Assembly (NCBI GenBank): GCA_902613475.1
Contig: CACMHG010000013.1
Location: forward strand, 1 to 46,537
DNA: 46,537 bases
Source of the DNA: K189A clade bacterium
GTDB taxonomy: Bacteria; Pseudomonadota; Gammaproteobacteria; Pseudomonadales; Azotimanducaceae
Direction: 5' to 3'
The notes beneath the pieces are model-generated. The model ran no database searches. It had not been told where the DNA came from and saw only the letters and a program-made list of their open reading frames with translations. Position 1 is the stretch's first letter; each line of letters begins with the position of its first letter. The translations under genes and the position numbers were made by a program. Shown here piece by piece: positions 23,914-32,684 of this stretch.

Positions 23914-25578
23914 ATGGAACAACAGATCGAGCGTGAATCCATGGAATTTGACGTCGTCATCGTCGGCGGAGGTCCAGCGGGACTTGGCGCAGCCTGCCGG
24001 CTGATGCAGCTAGGCGAACAAAGCGGTCAAGAATTATCGGTTTGCTTGGTCGAGAAGGGCTCTGAAATCGGCGCTCATATTCTATCCGGTGCGATCTTTG
24101 AACCCACCGCTCTGAACGAGCTGTTCCCGGACTGGCAAGAGCGCGGTGCGCCACTGGACAATCCGGTCACCGAAGACCTGATTTATTACATGGTCAATGA
24201 CACCAACCGAATTAAGGTGCCCAGTTTTTTCGTCCCAAGCGACGCTCACAACGAAGGCAATCACGCCATCAGCCTGGCCAACCTATGCCGCTGGCTAGGT
24301 GAGCAGGCAGAGAATATGGGCGTGAACATCTTCCCCGGATTTGCGGCCGCCGAGATTTTGTACGACGACAACGGTGCTGTACGCGGTGTAGCGACAGGCG
24401 ATATGGGCATCAGTAAGGAAGGTGAGCAGAAAGGTAGCTTCACGCCAGGCTACGAACTGCTCGGCAAGTACACGATATTTTCTGAAGGCTGCCGAGGCCA
24501 CCTGGGCAAGCAGCTCATCAATAAATTTGAGCTCAATGCCGATAGCGGCACCCAGCACTACGGAATTGGCATTAAGGAACTGTGGACAGTTGACCCGGCA
24601 AAGCACAAGCCCGGGAAGGTCATGCACAGCATCGGTTGGCCACTCAACCACCTACCCGGTGGCGCTACTGGCGGCTCTTTTCTGTATCACCTGCCAGACA
24701 ATCAGGTCTCGCTCGGTTTTATCATCGACCTAAGCTACAAAAATCCGCATTTATCACCCTTCGATGAGATGCAGCGCTGGAAGCACCACCCGCTCATTGC
24801 CGATGTACTCGAGGGCGGCGAGCGCATTTCTTATGGCGCACGAGCCATTTCTAAGGGAGGTCTGCAGGCGCTGCCGAAACTTACCGTGCCAGGTGCGCTG
24901 ATCGCCGGCGACGATGCCGGCTTCTTAAACGTGCTCAAAATTAAGGGCAGCCATACCGCCATGAAATCGGGCATGTTGGCGGCGGAAGCAGCCTTTGACG
25001 AACTCAGCCAAGGCCATGCGCAAACGGAAGCCACCACGTTCCAAAGCCGCTTCGAAAACTCTTGGCTCTACGATGAGCTCAATCGCTCTCGCAACGTTGG
25101 TCCTGCACTGCACAAACTGGGCGTTCTCGGGGGGTTTGGGTACGCCTTTGCTGATCAGTTCTTTGCGGGCAACCAGCCTTGGACACTGACGGACCCAACG
25201 CCAGATCACGCCACGCTTAAACCCGCGGCTTCCTGTAAGCCTATTGACTACCCCAAGCCCGATGGCGTGCTTTCTTTCGACAAACTGTCATCTGTGTTTT
25301 TGTCGAATACCAATCATGAAGAAGACCAGCCCTGCCATTTGACGTTGAAAGACGCCGATGTGCCGATTCGGGACAATCTGCCCATGTTCGCGGAACCTGC
25401 GCAGCGCTACTGCCCTGCCGGGGTTTATGAGATTGTCGAAGAGACGAGTGGGCCAAGGTTCCAAATCAACGCGCAAAACTGCGTGCACTGCAAAACCTGT
25501 GACATTAAAGATCCGTCACAGAACATCACTTGGGTCGTGCCGGAAGGTGCGGGCGGCCCGAACTACCCAAATATGTAG
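23914..25578 (+). CDS. etfD: Electron transfer flavoprotein-ubiquinone oxidoreductase
   Basis: This membrane-associated flavoprotein moves electrons from reduced ETF to ubiquinone. The 554-aa protein has an FAD-binding Rossmann start, DVVIVGGGPAGLGAACRL (residues 13-30), HILSGAIFEPTALNEL, KYTIFSEGCRGHLGKQL, LIAGDDAGFLNVLKIKGSHTAMKSGMLAA (second FAD region), and a C-terminal [4Fe-4S] domain with all four cysteines: Cys500 in RYCPAGVYE and Cys523, Cys526, Cys529 in NCVHCKTCDIKDP. The end PNYPNM is typical. GAGAGGGA lies upstream of the ATG. It is divergent from etfBA, with which it forms one functional unit serving the acyl-CoA dehydrogenases. A strong terminator follows. Confidence 0.97.
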   Translation: MEQQIERESMEFDVVIVGGGPAGLGAACRLMQLGEQSGQELSVCLVEKGSEIGAHILSGAIFEPTALNELFPDWQERGAPLDNPVTEDLIYYMVNDTNRIKVPSFFVPSDAHNEGNHAISLANLCRWLGEQAENMGVNIFPGFAAAEILYDDNGAVRGVATGDMGISKEGEQKGSFTPGYELLGKYTIFSEGCRGHLGKQLINKFELNADSGTQHYGIGIKELWTVDPAKHKPGKVMHSIGWPLNHLPGGATGGSFLYHLPDNQVSLGFIIDLSYKNPHLSPFDEMQRWKHHPLIADVLEGGERISYGARAISKGGLQALPKLTVPGALIAGDDAGFLNVLKIKGSHTAMKSGMLAAEAAFDELSQGHAQTEATTFQSRFENSWLYDELNRSRNVGPALHKLGVLGGFGYAFADQFFAGNQPWTLTDPTPDHATLKPAASCKPIDYPKPDGVLSFDKLSSVFLSNTNHEEDQPCHLTLKDADVPIRDNLPMFAEPAQRYCPAGVYEIVEETSGPRFQINAQNCVHCKTCDIKDPSQNITWVVPEGAGGPNYPNM

Positions 25579-25599
25579 CGTTGCAATCTGCCACATGAA

Positions 25600-25626
25600 A
25601 AAGCCCGGTAATCGCCGGGCTTTTTT
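25600..25626. terminator. Rho-independent terminator after etfD
   Basis: A 9-bp stem (25600-25608 with 25615-25623) encloses TAATCG and is followed by a T-run to 25626. A-residues on the left allow some function for the converging DUF1285 gene, which ends 27 nt away. Confidence 0.9.
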
Positions 25627-25652
25627 GTGTCCGCGCTCGTTAACGGCAGCGA

Positions 25653-26186
25653 TCAGGCAACCAAGGAACCGAGATTGAAGCCCTGGCCATCGCTATAGAC
25701 CAAAAGGTCGTTGCCCTGTGCTTCACCCTCATCTACCAAGCGGTAGAAGACCGAGCGTTGAATACGCGCTTCAAGACCATCCCTCACCAATATGAAAGGT
25801 CGTTCGGCCCGCATGTGTATGGGGTGTTCCTTGCCGGCAATGATGTAGTCCCCCACATTGGTGCTGAACAGCAGCTGCTTATCCTCGCCGCTGCCGCGAA
25901 CATCCAGATCAACGGCGATAAAGGGCACCTCTTCGACTAGGATTTTCATCTTCTCCACCGGGGTAACGAGGTAGTAACCATTCGCCTCCAAACGCAGGAT
26001 CGTGGCGAAGAGATCCACCAAGGGCTGCCGCTCGATGCGCGTGCCCTCGTGATACCAGCGCCCTTCACGATCGATGCGAATATCGATTTCGCCAGAGCGT
26101 TCAGGTTGCCAAAGATGAAGCGGGGGCAGCCGTTTATTTTGCTGCAGCTGCATGAGAGTGTCGAAGAGATCGTCGATATAGGACAT
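25653..26186 (-). CDS. DUF1285 family protein
   Basis: This 177-aa soluble protein matches the DUF1285 family (PF06938) by its pattern: PPLHLWQPERSGEIDIRIDREGRWYHEGTRI, then RQPLVDLFATILRLEANGYYLVTPVEKM, IHMRAERPFILVRDGLEARIQRSVFYRLV. The family is widespread in proteobacteria and has known structures but no established function. It lies 78 nt downstream of moaA on the same strand, which may be chance. No Shine-Dalgarno of note precedes the ATG. Confidence 0.85.
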   Translation of the reverse strand: MSYIDDLFDTLMQLQQNKRLPPLHLWQPERSGEIDIRIDREGRWYHEGTRIERQPLVDLFATILRLEANGYYLVTPVEKMKILVEEVPFIAVDLDVRGSGEDKQLLFSTNVGDYIIAGKEHPIHMRAERPFILVRDGLEARIQRSVFYRLVDEGEAQGNDLLVYSDGQGFNLGSLVA

Positions 26187-26264
26187 TAGCGTAGTTATCA
26201 GTTCAGTGTGTGAAAGCGTACCGGTGTCTGGGGCTTCATTCGCCGCCGAATTTGAGACTATTCG

Positions 26265-27260
26265 TCACCCACCAATAAACTTCATCACGGTGACCTCACC
26301 CTGAAAGTTCTCGCTTTGTTTATCTGCCAAGGCGCCCAACAAAACCTCATGCAGCGCTGCTTTGGCTTGGTCATCTGGCAAGGTCAACAGATCGCGAATA
26401 TTCGACGAACGCGCACTGGATAAACACCCGTAAAGCGCGCCATTAGACGATAAACGAAGCCTCGTGCAGTTCCGGCAAAATGGCTCGCTTTCGTTCGCGA
26501 TCACACCGAAAACACCCTTGCCGGCGATATCGTATCGAACAGCGGTGGAATCGAACGGCGCGTCCGTGCGACTAAAGGTATAGCGCGAGGCAATACGATC
26601 GAGAATCTCTTCCATGGAAAAGAACTCACGGGCATAGCTGGGACTCGCCTGCAGGTGCCCCATGTTCATCAGTTCGATAAACCTTAGCTCTATGTTGCGT
26701 TCAAGAGAGTACTCAAGTAGCGGCAAAATCTGATCGTCGTTCACATGCTTCATCGGCACCATGTTGATCTTCACCGCCAGACCACCCGCCTGCATCAACT
26801 CTATCCCGTGCAGCACAGTATTCAGATCGCCGGAGCGGGCGATATCTCGAAAACATTCTCGATCCAGCGTGTCTAGGCTCACGTTGATGCGACGCATACC
26901 CGAATCGATAATCGCCTGGGCATAACGAGGCAACAGCTGAGCATTAGTCGTCAGAGACACATCGCTCAACCCCAAGTCCATGATGCCTTTCAGGGTCGCG
27001 GGGAACTTCGGAGACAACAGTGGCTCGCCACCGGTAATGCGCACTTTGTCGATACCCGCCGTGTCGATCAAAAGACTCGTGGCGCGAACAATCTCTTCGC
27101 CACTAAGCTCATAGGCTGCCGCCTGAAGTCGCTTGCCGTCGGGCACACAATACGTACACGCGTAATTGCAGGCCGCCGTCAAACTCAGACGTAGGTTGCG
27201 AAATCGACGCCCGAGGCGATCAACGATCAGATGTTGCTTGTCGTTACTGATTTCCTGCAT
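26265..27260 (-). CDS. moaA: GTP 3',8-cyclase (molybdenum cofactor biosynthesis protein A)
   Basis: MoaA is a radical SAM enzyme that rearranges GTP to 3',8-cyclo-GTP, the first step of molybdopterin synthesis. The 331-aa protein has the N-terminal cluster motif CNYACTYC (Cys31, Cys35, Cys38), VRITGGEPLL, LTTNAQLL, NVSLDTLD and INMVPMKHVNDDQ. The second [4Fe-4S] cluster has Cys262, Cys265 (CRNC) and Cys279 (LYGCL). The C-terminal Gly-Gly needed for activity is present (FIGG). AAGGAAG precedes the ATG. No other moa, moe or mob gene and no molybdoenzyme adjoins it, so the rest of the pathway is elsewhere. Confidence 0.96.
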   Translation of the reverse strand: MQEISNDKQHLIVDRLGRRFRNLRLSLTAACNYACTYCVPDGKRLQAAAYELSGEEIVRATSLLIDTAGIDKVRITGGEPLLSPKFPATLKGIMDLGLSDVSLTTNAQLLPRYAQAIIDSGMRRINVSLDTLDRECFRDIARSGDLNTVLHGIELMQAGGLAVKINMVPMKHVNDDQILPLLEYSLERNIELRFIELMNMGHLQASPSYAREFFSMEEILDRIASRYTFSRTDAPFDSTAVRYDIAGKGVFGVIANESEPFCRNCTRLRLSSNGALYGCLSSARSSNIRDLLTLPDDQAKAALHEVLLGALADKQSENFQGEVTVMKFIGG

Positions 27261-27353
27261 CGCTTCCTTTTATTTCAACCCCTCTTTCTTTGTCGCAATG
27301 TCTTTTTTTACCATCGCTCTTGACCAGTAGCGCCGGGTAACCCTCATCTTAAA

Positions 27354-28766
27354 TTAGGTCTTTATGTGTTCAATCAACTGCTCGACAAAGTCGACATGCC
27401 AAAAAATTCGATTCGACCCCTTCACCATGACACGGTCGCCCGAAGAAAGCGCGACCACCAACCTGCTCAACAGTTCCGGGGTCACGGATTCGTAGTGAAT
27501 CAGCCAGCGCTCCCCACCCAAGGTTTGATCGCTGTCTAAACTCAGACGCCGGTAGGCTTCGCCCATCGCCGCGCCAACCAACACGATACCATGCAATTTA
27601 GGCTCGTTAACGATGGTATTGAGCAACTGTCGATGTGCATCGTCGCTGTCAGCTCCCAACTCTCGCATATCCCCAAGCACCGCGTATCGCCTGCCCTTGC
27701 AGGATTCCGCAGCATGAGCAGATAAGGCGGCATGCATACTCGCGGGGTTAGCGTTATAGCTGTCATCGACAATCTCGATGCCGGCCTTGTGGCGAATATT
27801 ACCTCGTCCTGCTGGCACCAGGTCATGCGGAAGTGCCGCCGCGGCGGTTAAGTCTGCGTCCAATAGTTTGGCGGCAAGCAGACATGCTGCGAGCGTGAGC
27901 GCTCGGTGTGCTCCCCCTCCCGGTACATAGGCTTTCACGATCTCACCGAACAACTTCAGATGAAGCGTATTGCCTTCAAGGGCGACAATACGGGCATGAG
28001 AGTCGACCCGTAAACCAAAGCGGTACCCTGAAAGATCTAACTCATCGTGACTCACGCGCATCCCATCTTCCGGCAGCGTAGAGAAAATCGCACACTTTTC
28101 CTCGATCAGAGCTGCGCGGGAGGGAAAATTCTCGATGTGGGCGTTGTGCACATTGAGCAGCATTGCCAAATCCGGCCGAACCATCTGAGTAAGCGGTGCG
28201 ATTTCGCCGGGATGACTGGTTCCAACCTCGAACACCCACCCAGAAGCGTCTTGGCTGGCGTTGGCGAGGGAGAGTGGAACGCCGATGTGATTATTGAGAC
28301 TGCCCGGTGGCGCGTAGGCATCTAGTGCCCTAGATAAGAATGTCTTTGCAGTGGTCTTACCGCTGCTCCCGGTGACCGCAATGACAGGCCCGGTGAGTCG
28401 ATTGCGGGCAGCGGCACCTAACGCCCAGAGGCCGCTGTAGGTGTCTTCTACCCGGAATTGAGGAATATCAACACTCTGGGTACGCGAGACGAGAGCCGCG
28501 GCGGCCCCCTTGGAGGCCGCATCTGCAACATAATCGTGACCGTCCGCGGTGGACCTAACGCTGGGGTTGAAGCGCTCGCCAGGGTCTCCGGCAAGGGCGA
28601 CAAACAGATCGCCGGGTTCCACTAGCCGGCTATCGATTGCAACGCGATAGATGTCCTCGGTTGCCATCCCAGGGCCAACAGCCTTATCTGAAGCCGTGCC
28701 GGCAAATAGAGAATTCAATTCCCGGGAAGTCCATAGGGCTCGTTTCGGGTGTGCTACCTGACTCAT
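27354..28766 (-). CDS. murF: UDP-N-acetylmuramoyl-tripeptide--D-alanyl-D-alanine ligase (MurF)
   Basis: MurF adds the D-Ala-D-Ala dipeptide to the UDP-MurNAc-tripeptide using ATP, in cytoplasmic peptidoglycan synthesis. The 470-aa protein has the three Mur-ligase domains: an N-terminal substrate domain with AIDSRLVEPGDLFVALAG and DGHDYVADAASKGAAAALV, a central ATPase domain with P-loop TGSSGKTT at 132-139, SLNNHIGVPLSL and FEVGTSHPGEI, and a C-terminal domain with VDDSYNANPASMHAAL, AVLGDMRELG and VMVKGSNR. All match MurF and not MurC, D or E. It is unusual in standing alone between moaA and sppA and not in the division/cell-wall cluster, so it may be a second copy. Confidence 0.9.
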   Translation of the reverse strand: MSQVAHPKRALWTSRELNSLFAGTASDKAVGPGMATEDIYRVAIDSRLVEPGDLFVALAGDPGERFNPSVRSTADGHDYVADAASKGAAAALVSRTQSVDIPQFRVEDTYSGLWALGAAARNRLTGPVIAVTGSSGKTTAKTFLSRALDAYAPPGSLNNHIGVPLSLANASQDASGWVFEVGTSHPGEIAPLTQMVRPDLAMLLNVHNAHIENFPSRAALIEEKCAIFSTLPEDGMRVSHDELDLSGYRFGLRVDSHARIVALEGNTLHLKLFGEIVKAYVPGGGAHRALTLAACLLAAKLLDADLTAAAALPHDLVPAGRGNIRHKAGIEIVDDSYNANPASMHAALSAHAAESCKGRRYAVLGDMRELGADSDDAHRQLLNTIVNEPKLHGIVLVGAAMGEAYRRLSLDSDQTLGGERWLIHYESVTPELLSRLVVALSSGDRVMVKGSNRIFWHVDFVEQLIEHIKT

Positions 28767-28942
28767 GGCTGCATGTTAGCCCGAATACGCCCAGCGCTGC
28801 GATCTATCAAGGAGTCTTGGCACCGGAAAAAGCCAGCAGATATCCCGATTCTATGGGTGAGATGACCGGTTAGGGCCAAACAAATAGGCATGTGATCGAG
28901 GAGTCGCTAAGCTAGGCGTCAGGGTAATTTTAGGAACACCAG

Positions 28943-30793
28943 ATGAGTGATACCGCTGATCAAGAGGGCTTCTTCTCGCGCTGGGGACGACGGCTGACCA
29001 AGGCGAGGAATTTCGCGCTAAACACGGCCTTTGTGCTGTTTATTGTCGTGCTCGTTGGCACGCTGTTCAGCCAACCGGACATGCCTAGCGTTGAGCAGGA
29101 CAGTGCATTGTTTATTGCACCGTCTGGCACCCTTGTCGAGGAAATAACGCCCCCAAGTAGCTGGCGCGACGTGGTTTTCAATACTCAAGATGCCGGTTTA
29201 ATCGCAGTCAAAGACCTGATGAAGAGCATCGATTTGGCTGCCGAGGATGAACGCATCACGCTCTTGGTGCTGAATTTCGACGAACTTGGCGGACTGTCGC
29301 CCAGTCGTGCCATCGCCATCGGTGAGCGCCTGGCAGCTTTCCGGGCTACCGGCAAACAGGTGCTCGCCTATACCGAATACAGTGGACAATCCCAGTATCT
29401 GGCCAGCAGCTATGCAGATGAGATCTATTTGCACCCCATGGGCAGTGTGCTACTGACCGGTCTTGGTGGTGATCGACTTTATTTCGCTGATTTGCTGGAG
29501 AAGCTCAAGGTTACCATGCACGTTTTTCGCGTCGGCGAGTATAAGTCTGCTGTCGAGCCATACTCTCGCAACAACATGTCTGATGCCGCAAGGAAGGACA
29601 GCAAGCGTCTGCTCGACGGTATTTGGCAGAACATGACAACTGCTATTGCCGACAATCGCGACATCGACCCCGACATCGTAGCGCAGTACGCCAATAGCTT
29701 TGATCAGCTGCTGCTGGATGCGGGGGGTGACATCGCCCGTGCGACCCTCGACAGTCAATTGGTAGACGGTTTGCTCACAAAGAATGCGTTTCGAGACAAG
29801 GTGGGAGAAATCGTTGGCTGGCAAGAAAATGCGCTGAGAGGAATTGGGTTTCAATCCTATCTGGCCGTGCACTCGGATCCAGCAGCAGGCGATCCCGTAG
29901 AGGACTCATTGATTGGCGTGCTCACGGTCCAGGGCGGCATCGTCGAATTCGGGCCTACAGGGGTAGACGTGGCGAACGCAGAGGTCCTCGTCGACCAGAT
30001 ACGCATGGCGAAGGAGGACGAGCAAATCAAAGCCCTCGTGATGCGGGTGGACTCACCCGGGGGCAGCGCTTTTGCCTCTGAGCTCATTCGCGAAGAACTG
30101 TCCGCGTTTCAGGCCTCTGGTAAGCCCGTGGTGGCGTCCTTTGGTCCCGTAGCGGCATCTGGCGGTTACTGGATATCTGCCGATGCAGACGCCATATACG
30201 CCGAACCGACCACTATTACCGGATCTATCGGTATTTTTGGCCTGGTGCCGAACTTTTCGCGCAGCCTAGACGCCATCGGTATCAACGCTGACGGTGTTTC
30301 CAGTGCGCCCCTTGCGCGTGGCCTAAGCGTTGTCGGCGAATTGAGTGAGCAGGCTAAGCGGATACTCCAGCTCTCGGTTGAGCATGGTTACGGCGAGTTT
30401 ATCGATTTGGTTGCCAACGGTCGTGATATGTCCAGAGAGTCCGTTGAAGCGATCGCGCAAGGTCGGGTGTGGAGCGGCGCTGCCGCCCAAGAGATTGGGT
30501 TGGTCGACGAACTGGGTAATCTGGAAGATGCAGTCGCCCGTGCCGCCGAGTTAGCCGAACTGGCAGACTGGACCGCTGTTGATGTTCGCCGTCCCCTGGA
30601 TGCTCAAAGCATGATCATGATGCAGCTGATGAACACATCCGCGTCCTCAACTGCACCCGAGCACAGCTGGCTAAGCCAGTGGGTACGCCGCCTGCCCTGG
30701 GTGCACCACGCGAAAGACAGTCTTAGCATGCTCTCAGCATTCTCAGACCCTCGGCATGTCTATGCCATGTGCGTGAGTTGCAAAGCCCAGTAA
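28943..30793 (+). CDS. sppA: Signal peptide peptidase SppA, 67-kDa type
   Basis: SppA is an inner-membrane serine protease that degrades leftover signal peptides. The 616-aa protein has one N-terminal membrane anchor at about residues 24-43, then two tandem S49 domains facing the periplasm. The catalytic lysine is Lys201 in RVGEYKSAVEPY (N-terminal domain) and the nucleophile is Ser406 in GPVAASGGYWIS (C-terminal domain), matching the E. coli Lys209/Ser409 pair. MRVDSPGGSAFASE and TTITGSIGIFG are also typical. AGGA lies upstream of the ATG. It is divergent from murF across 176 nt. The last 60 residues, with Cys-Val-Ser-Cys near the end, are not part of the known domain. Confidence 0.95.
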   Translation: MSDTADQEGFFSRWGRRLTKARNFALNTAFVLFIVVLVGTLFSQPDMPSVEQDSALFIAPSGTLVEEITPPSSWRDVVFNTQDAGLIAVKDLMKSIDLAAEDERITLLVLNFDELGGLSPSRAIAIGERLAAFRATGKQVLAYTEYSGQSQYLASSYADEIYLHPMGSVLLTGLGGDRLYFADLLEKLKVTMHVFRVGEYKSAVEPYSRNNMSDAARKDSKRLLDGIWQNMTTAIADNRDIDPDIVAQYANSFDQLLLDAGGDIARATLDSQLVDGLLTKNAFRDKVGEIVGWQENALRGIGFQSYLAVHSDPAAGDPVEDSLIGVLTVQGGIVEFGPTGVDVANAEVLVDQIRMAKEDEQIKALVMRVDSPGGSAFASELIREELSAFQASGKPVVASFGPVAASGGYWISADADAIYAEPTTITGSIGIFGLVPNFSRSLDAIGINADGVSSAPLARGLSVVGELSEQAKRILQLSVEHGYGEFIDLVANGRDMSRESVEAIAQGRVWSGAAAQEIGLVDELGNLEDAVARAAELAELADWTAVDVRRPLDAQSMIMMQLMNTSASSTAPEHSWLSQWVRRLPWVHHAKDSLSMLSAFSDPRHVYAMCVSCKAQ

Positions 30794-30813
30794 TCCGAGT
30801 AGGTAGTTAAAGC

Positions 30814-30871
30814 ACCGTTTAACCTGCGCGCCACACGGCAAGCTGCCCTCTGGCCTCGCAGGTTGAACCGG
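30814..30871. terminator. Long imperfect inverted repeat between converging sppA and AGCS symporter genes
   Basis: Arms 30814-30828 and 30857-30871 pair at 12 of 15 positions, including a perfect AACCTGCG/CGCAGGTT core. The 28-nt loop holds a smaller GGCA...TGCC hairpin. It lies 20 nt after sppA and 31 nt before the end of the converging gene. A TTTT follows a few bases later on the plus strand. It may act as a shared terminator. Confidence 0.45.
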
Positions 30872-30901
30872 CTGTTTTCAACACGTGCCGATCCCCCGAA
30901 C

Positions 30902-32590
30902 TCATGAATCCTCCGGGCTCTTGGGCTGGATCATCCGGACTTTGTGCCAATACTCTTTGGTCATTTGTTTGACCTCTTTATGCATGAGCAGCATGCCAAT
31001 TAGGTTCGGTAGGGTCATTAGCGCGACGGTTACCGCCGAGATCAGCCAGATAAGCGATGTATCGGCGATGGTGGCGACAAAAAAACCCAGCACGTAGAGA
31101 CAGCGATAAGGCATCACCCAGAACGTGCCAAACAAATAGGTTACCGCTCGATCTCCATAATAGGACCAGGCGATTGCCGTAGAAAACGCAAACAGCGTCA
31201 AGCCGATGGTGACGAGTAAACCACCGTAGTCGCCCAAGAAGCTGCGTTCAAAAGCTTTCGCGGTCAGCGGTACTGAATGCAGCAGCGAGTCACCGGTGAG
31301 CACCAGGCTTGCATCAGACACCTTGCCGTTCTCGACAACCATGGTTCCATTGAAGGGCTCGCCCTGCTGCAGCACACGAACATTTTCTGCCACCGAGCGG
31401 TTATGGATAAATGTCACGTTACTGGTATCTGGCTGCCCTGCCTGCACGGAAATGATCCCGCTGAGGGCGCGCACGGGATCGTTCTCGGGAGGAACGAGAT
31501 CTAGGTGCGCCGCTAGCTGGCTGACATGCATTGGATTCTGATCATCGTATACGCCGGCCAGAATCTCGGTATCTGTCTGACTGAATGTCGTGGGGAACTT
31601 TTCCTGCCAAACACCCGACGACAAAATGACCAAGCCCGTAAGCGTGCAGATCACCAAGGTGTCGATAAAGGGTTCGAGAATGGACACCATGCCCTCAGCC
31701 ACTGGCTCCTTGGTTTTCGCCGAAGCGTGAGCGATGGGCGCAGAACCCTGCCCCGCCTCGTTCGAATACAGACCTCGGTTGACGCCGCGATTGAAGGCAT
31801 AGGCGAAGGAAGCACCCAAGAAGCCACCTGCCGCTGCAGAGCCCGTAAAGGCATATTGAAAAACCGAGACAAATGAGGGTACTACCTGATCGATGTTAGA
31901 AAAAATAACCGCGAAGGCACCCAGGGCATAGAGCACGCCCATGGTAGGTACTAAGGTCGCAGCAACCGCTGCTATCCGACGCACTCCGCCCACGATAACA
32001 AAGGCCATCAGAGCTGCGAAAAGCAGTCCCGACATATATGGCGCGATGCCAAACGAGGTTTCGATGCCCGACGCCATGTTATTGGCCTGGGGCATGTTGC
32101 CCGACCCAAAGGAGCTGATGACTGTGGCAACGGCAAAAAAGACCGCGAGCCACTTCATACCGAGGCCGTATTCCATGTAATACATGGGGCCGCCAGCCAT
32201 TTGGCCCTTATCGTCCTGCTTACGATATTTGTGGCTGATTGAGACTTCCACAAACTTGGTCGTCATGCCTAAAAATGCCGTTGCCCACATCCAAAATAGG
32301 GCTGCGGGCCCCCCCAAGAAAATCGCGAAGGCGACGCCACCTATGTTGCCTGTACCCACGGTACCGGAGAGCGCCGTCGACAGTGCTTGAAAGTGGGAAG
32401 TATCGCCTGGGTCCGAGCTGGAGGTGTGTTTTCCCGTCAATACCGACCAGGCGTGCTTGAAAAATCGTATCTGAGGAAAACCCAAATAGACTGTAAAAAT
32501 AAGACCCACACCCAGCAATGCAATGGGAAAGTAAGCAGCACTTCCCAGCAAGCTATCAAGTAGCGAGAAAAAATCCTCAATTAAGGCCAT
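30902..32590 (-). CDS. Sodium:alanine/glycine symporter (AGCS family) with large insertion
   Basis: This inner-membrane transporter imports alanine, glycine or similar amino acids with sodium. The AGCS core is clear: FQALSTALSGTVGTGNIGGVA at 67-87, GGPAALFWMWATAFLGM, KGQMAGGPMYYMEYGLG, NRGVNRGLYSNEAGQGSAPIAHASAKT at 267-293, EGMVSILEPFIDTLVICTLTGLV, and FAFSTAIAWSYYGDRA near 468-482. Usual members are about 450-490 aa. This one has 562, because some 110 residues (about 330-440) are inserted between two membrane segments. The insert is hydrophilic and lies where a loop would be. GAGGTAG precedes the ATG. A heptamer repeat lies just upstream. Confidence 0.93.
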   Translation of the reverse strand: MALIEDFFSLLDSLLGSAAYFPIALLGVGLIFTVYLGFPQIRFFKHAWSVLTGKHTSSSDPGDTSHFQALSTALSGTVGTGNIGGVAFAIFLGGPAALFWMWATAFLGMTTKFVEVSISHKYRKQDDKGQMAGGPMYYMEYGLGMKWLAVFFAVATVISSFGSGNMPQANNMASGIETSFGIAPYMSGLLFAALMAFVIVGGVRRIAAVAATLVPTMGVLYALGAFAVIFSNIDQVVPSFVSVFQYAFTGSAAAGGFLGASFAYAFNRGVNRGLYSNEAGQGSAPIAHASAKTKEPVAEGMVSILEPFIDTLVICTLTGLVILSSGVWQEKFPTTFSQTDTEILAGVYDDQNPMHVSQLAAHLDLVPPENDPVRALSGIISVQAGQPDTSNVTFIHNRSVAENVRVLQQGEPFNGTMVVENGKVSDASLVLTGDSLLHSVPLTAKAFERSFLGDYGGLLVTIGLTLFAFSTAIAWSYYGDRAVTYLFGTFWVMPYRCLYVLGFFVATIADTSLIWLISAVTVALMTLPNLIGMLLMHKEVKQMTKEYWHKVRMIQPKSPEDS

Positions 32591-32618
32591 TTGGCTACCT
32601 CAGTATTTATTTCAAATT

Positions 32619-32660
32619 CCTCGTATCTGATACCTGATACCTCATACCATATATCTCACG
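32619..32660. repeat. Short heptamer tandem repeat
   Basis: A run of imperfect 7-nt units: CCTCGTA, TCTGATA, CCTGATA, CCTCATA, CCATATA, TCTCACG. The consensus is about YCTSATA and it decays at both ends. It sits between the AlkP stop and the AGCS start, 29 nt upstream of the latter, in a region otherwise free of genes. Confidence 0.75.
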
Positions 32661-32684
32661 ACTCTCACCTCACCTAGGAGCCGA

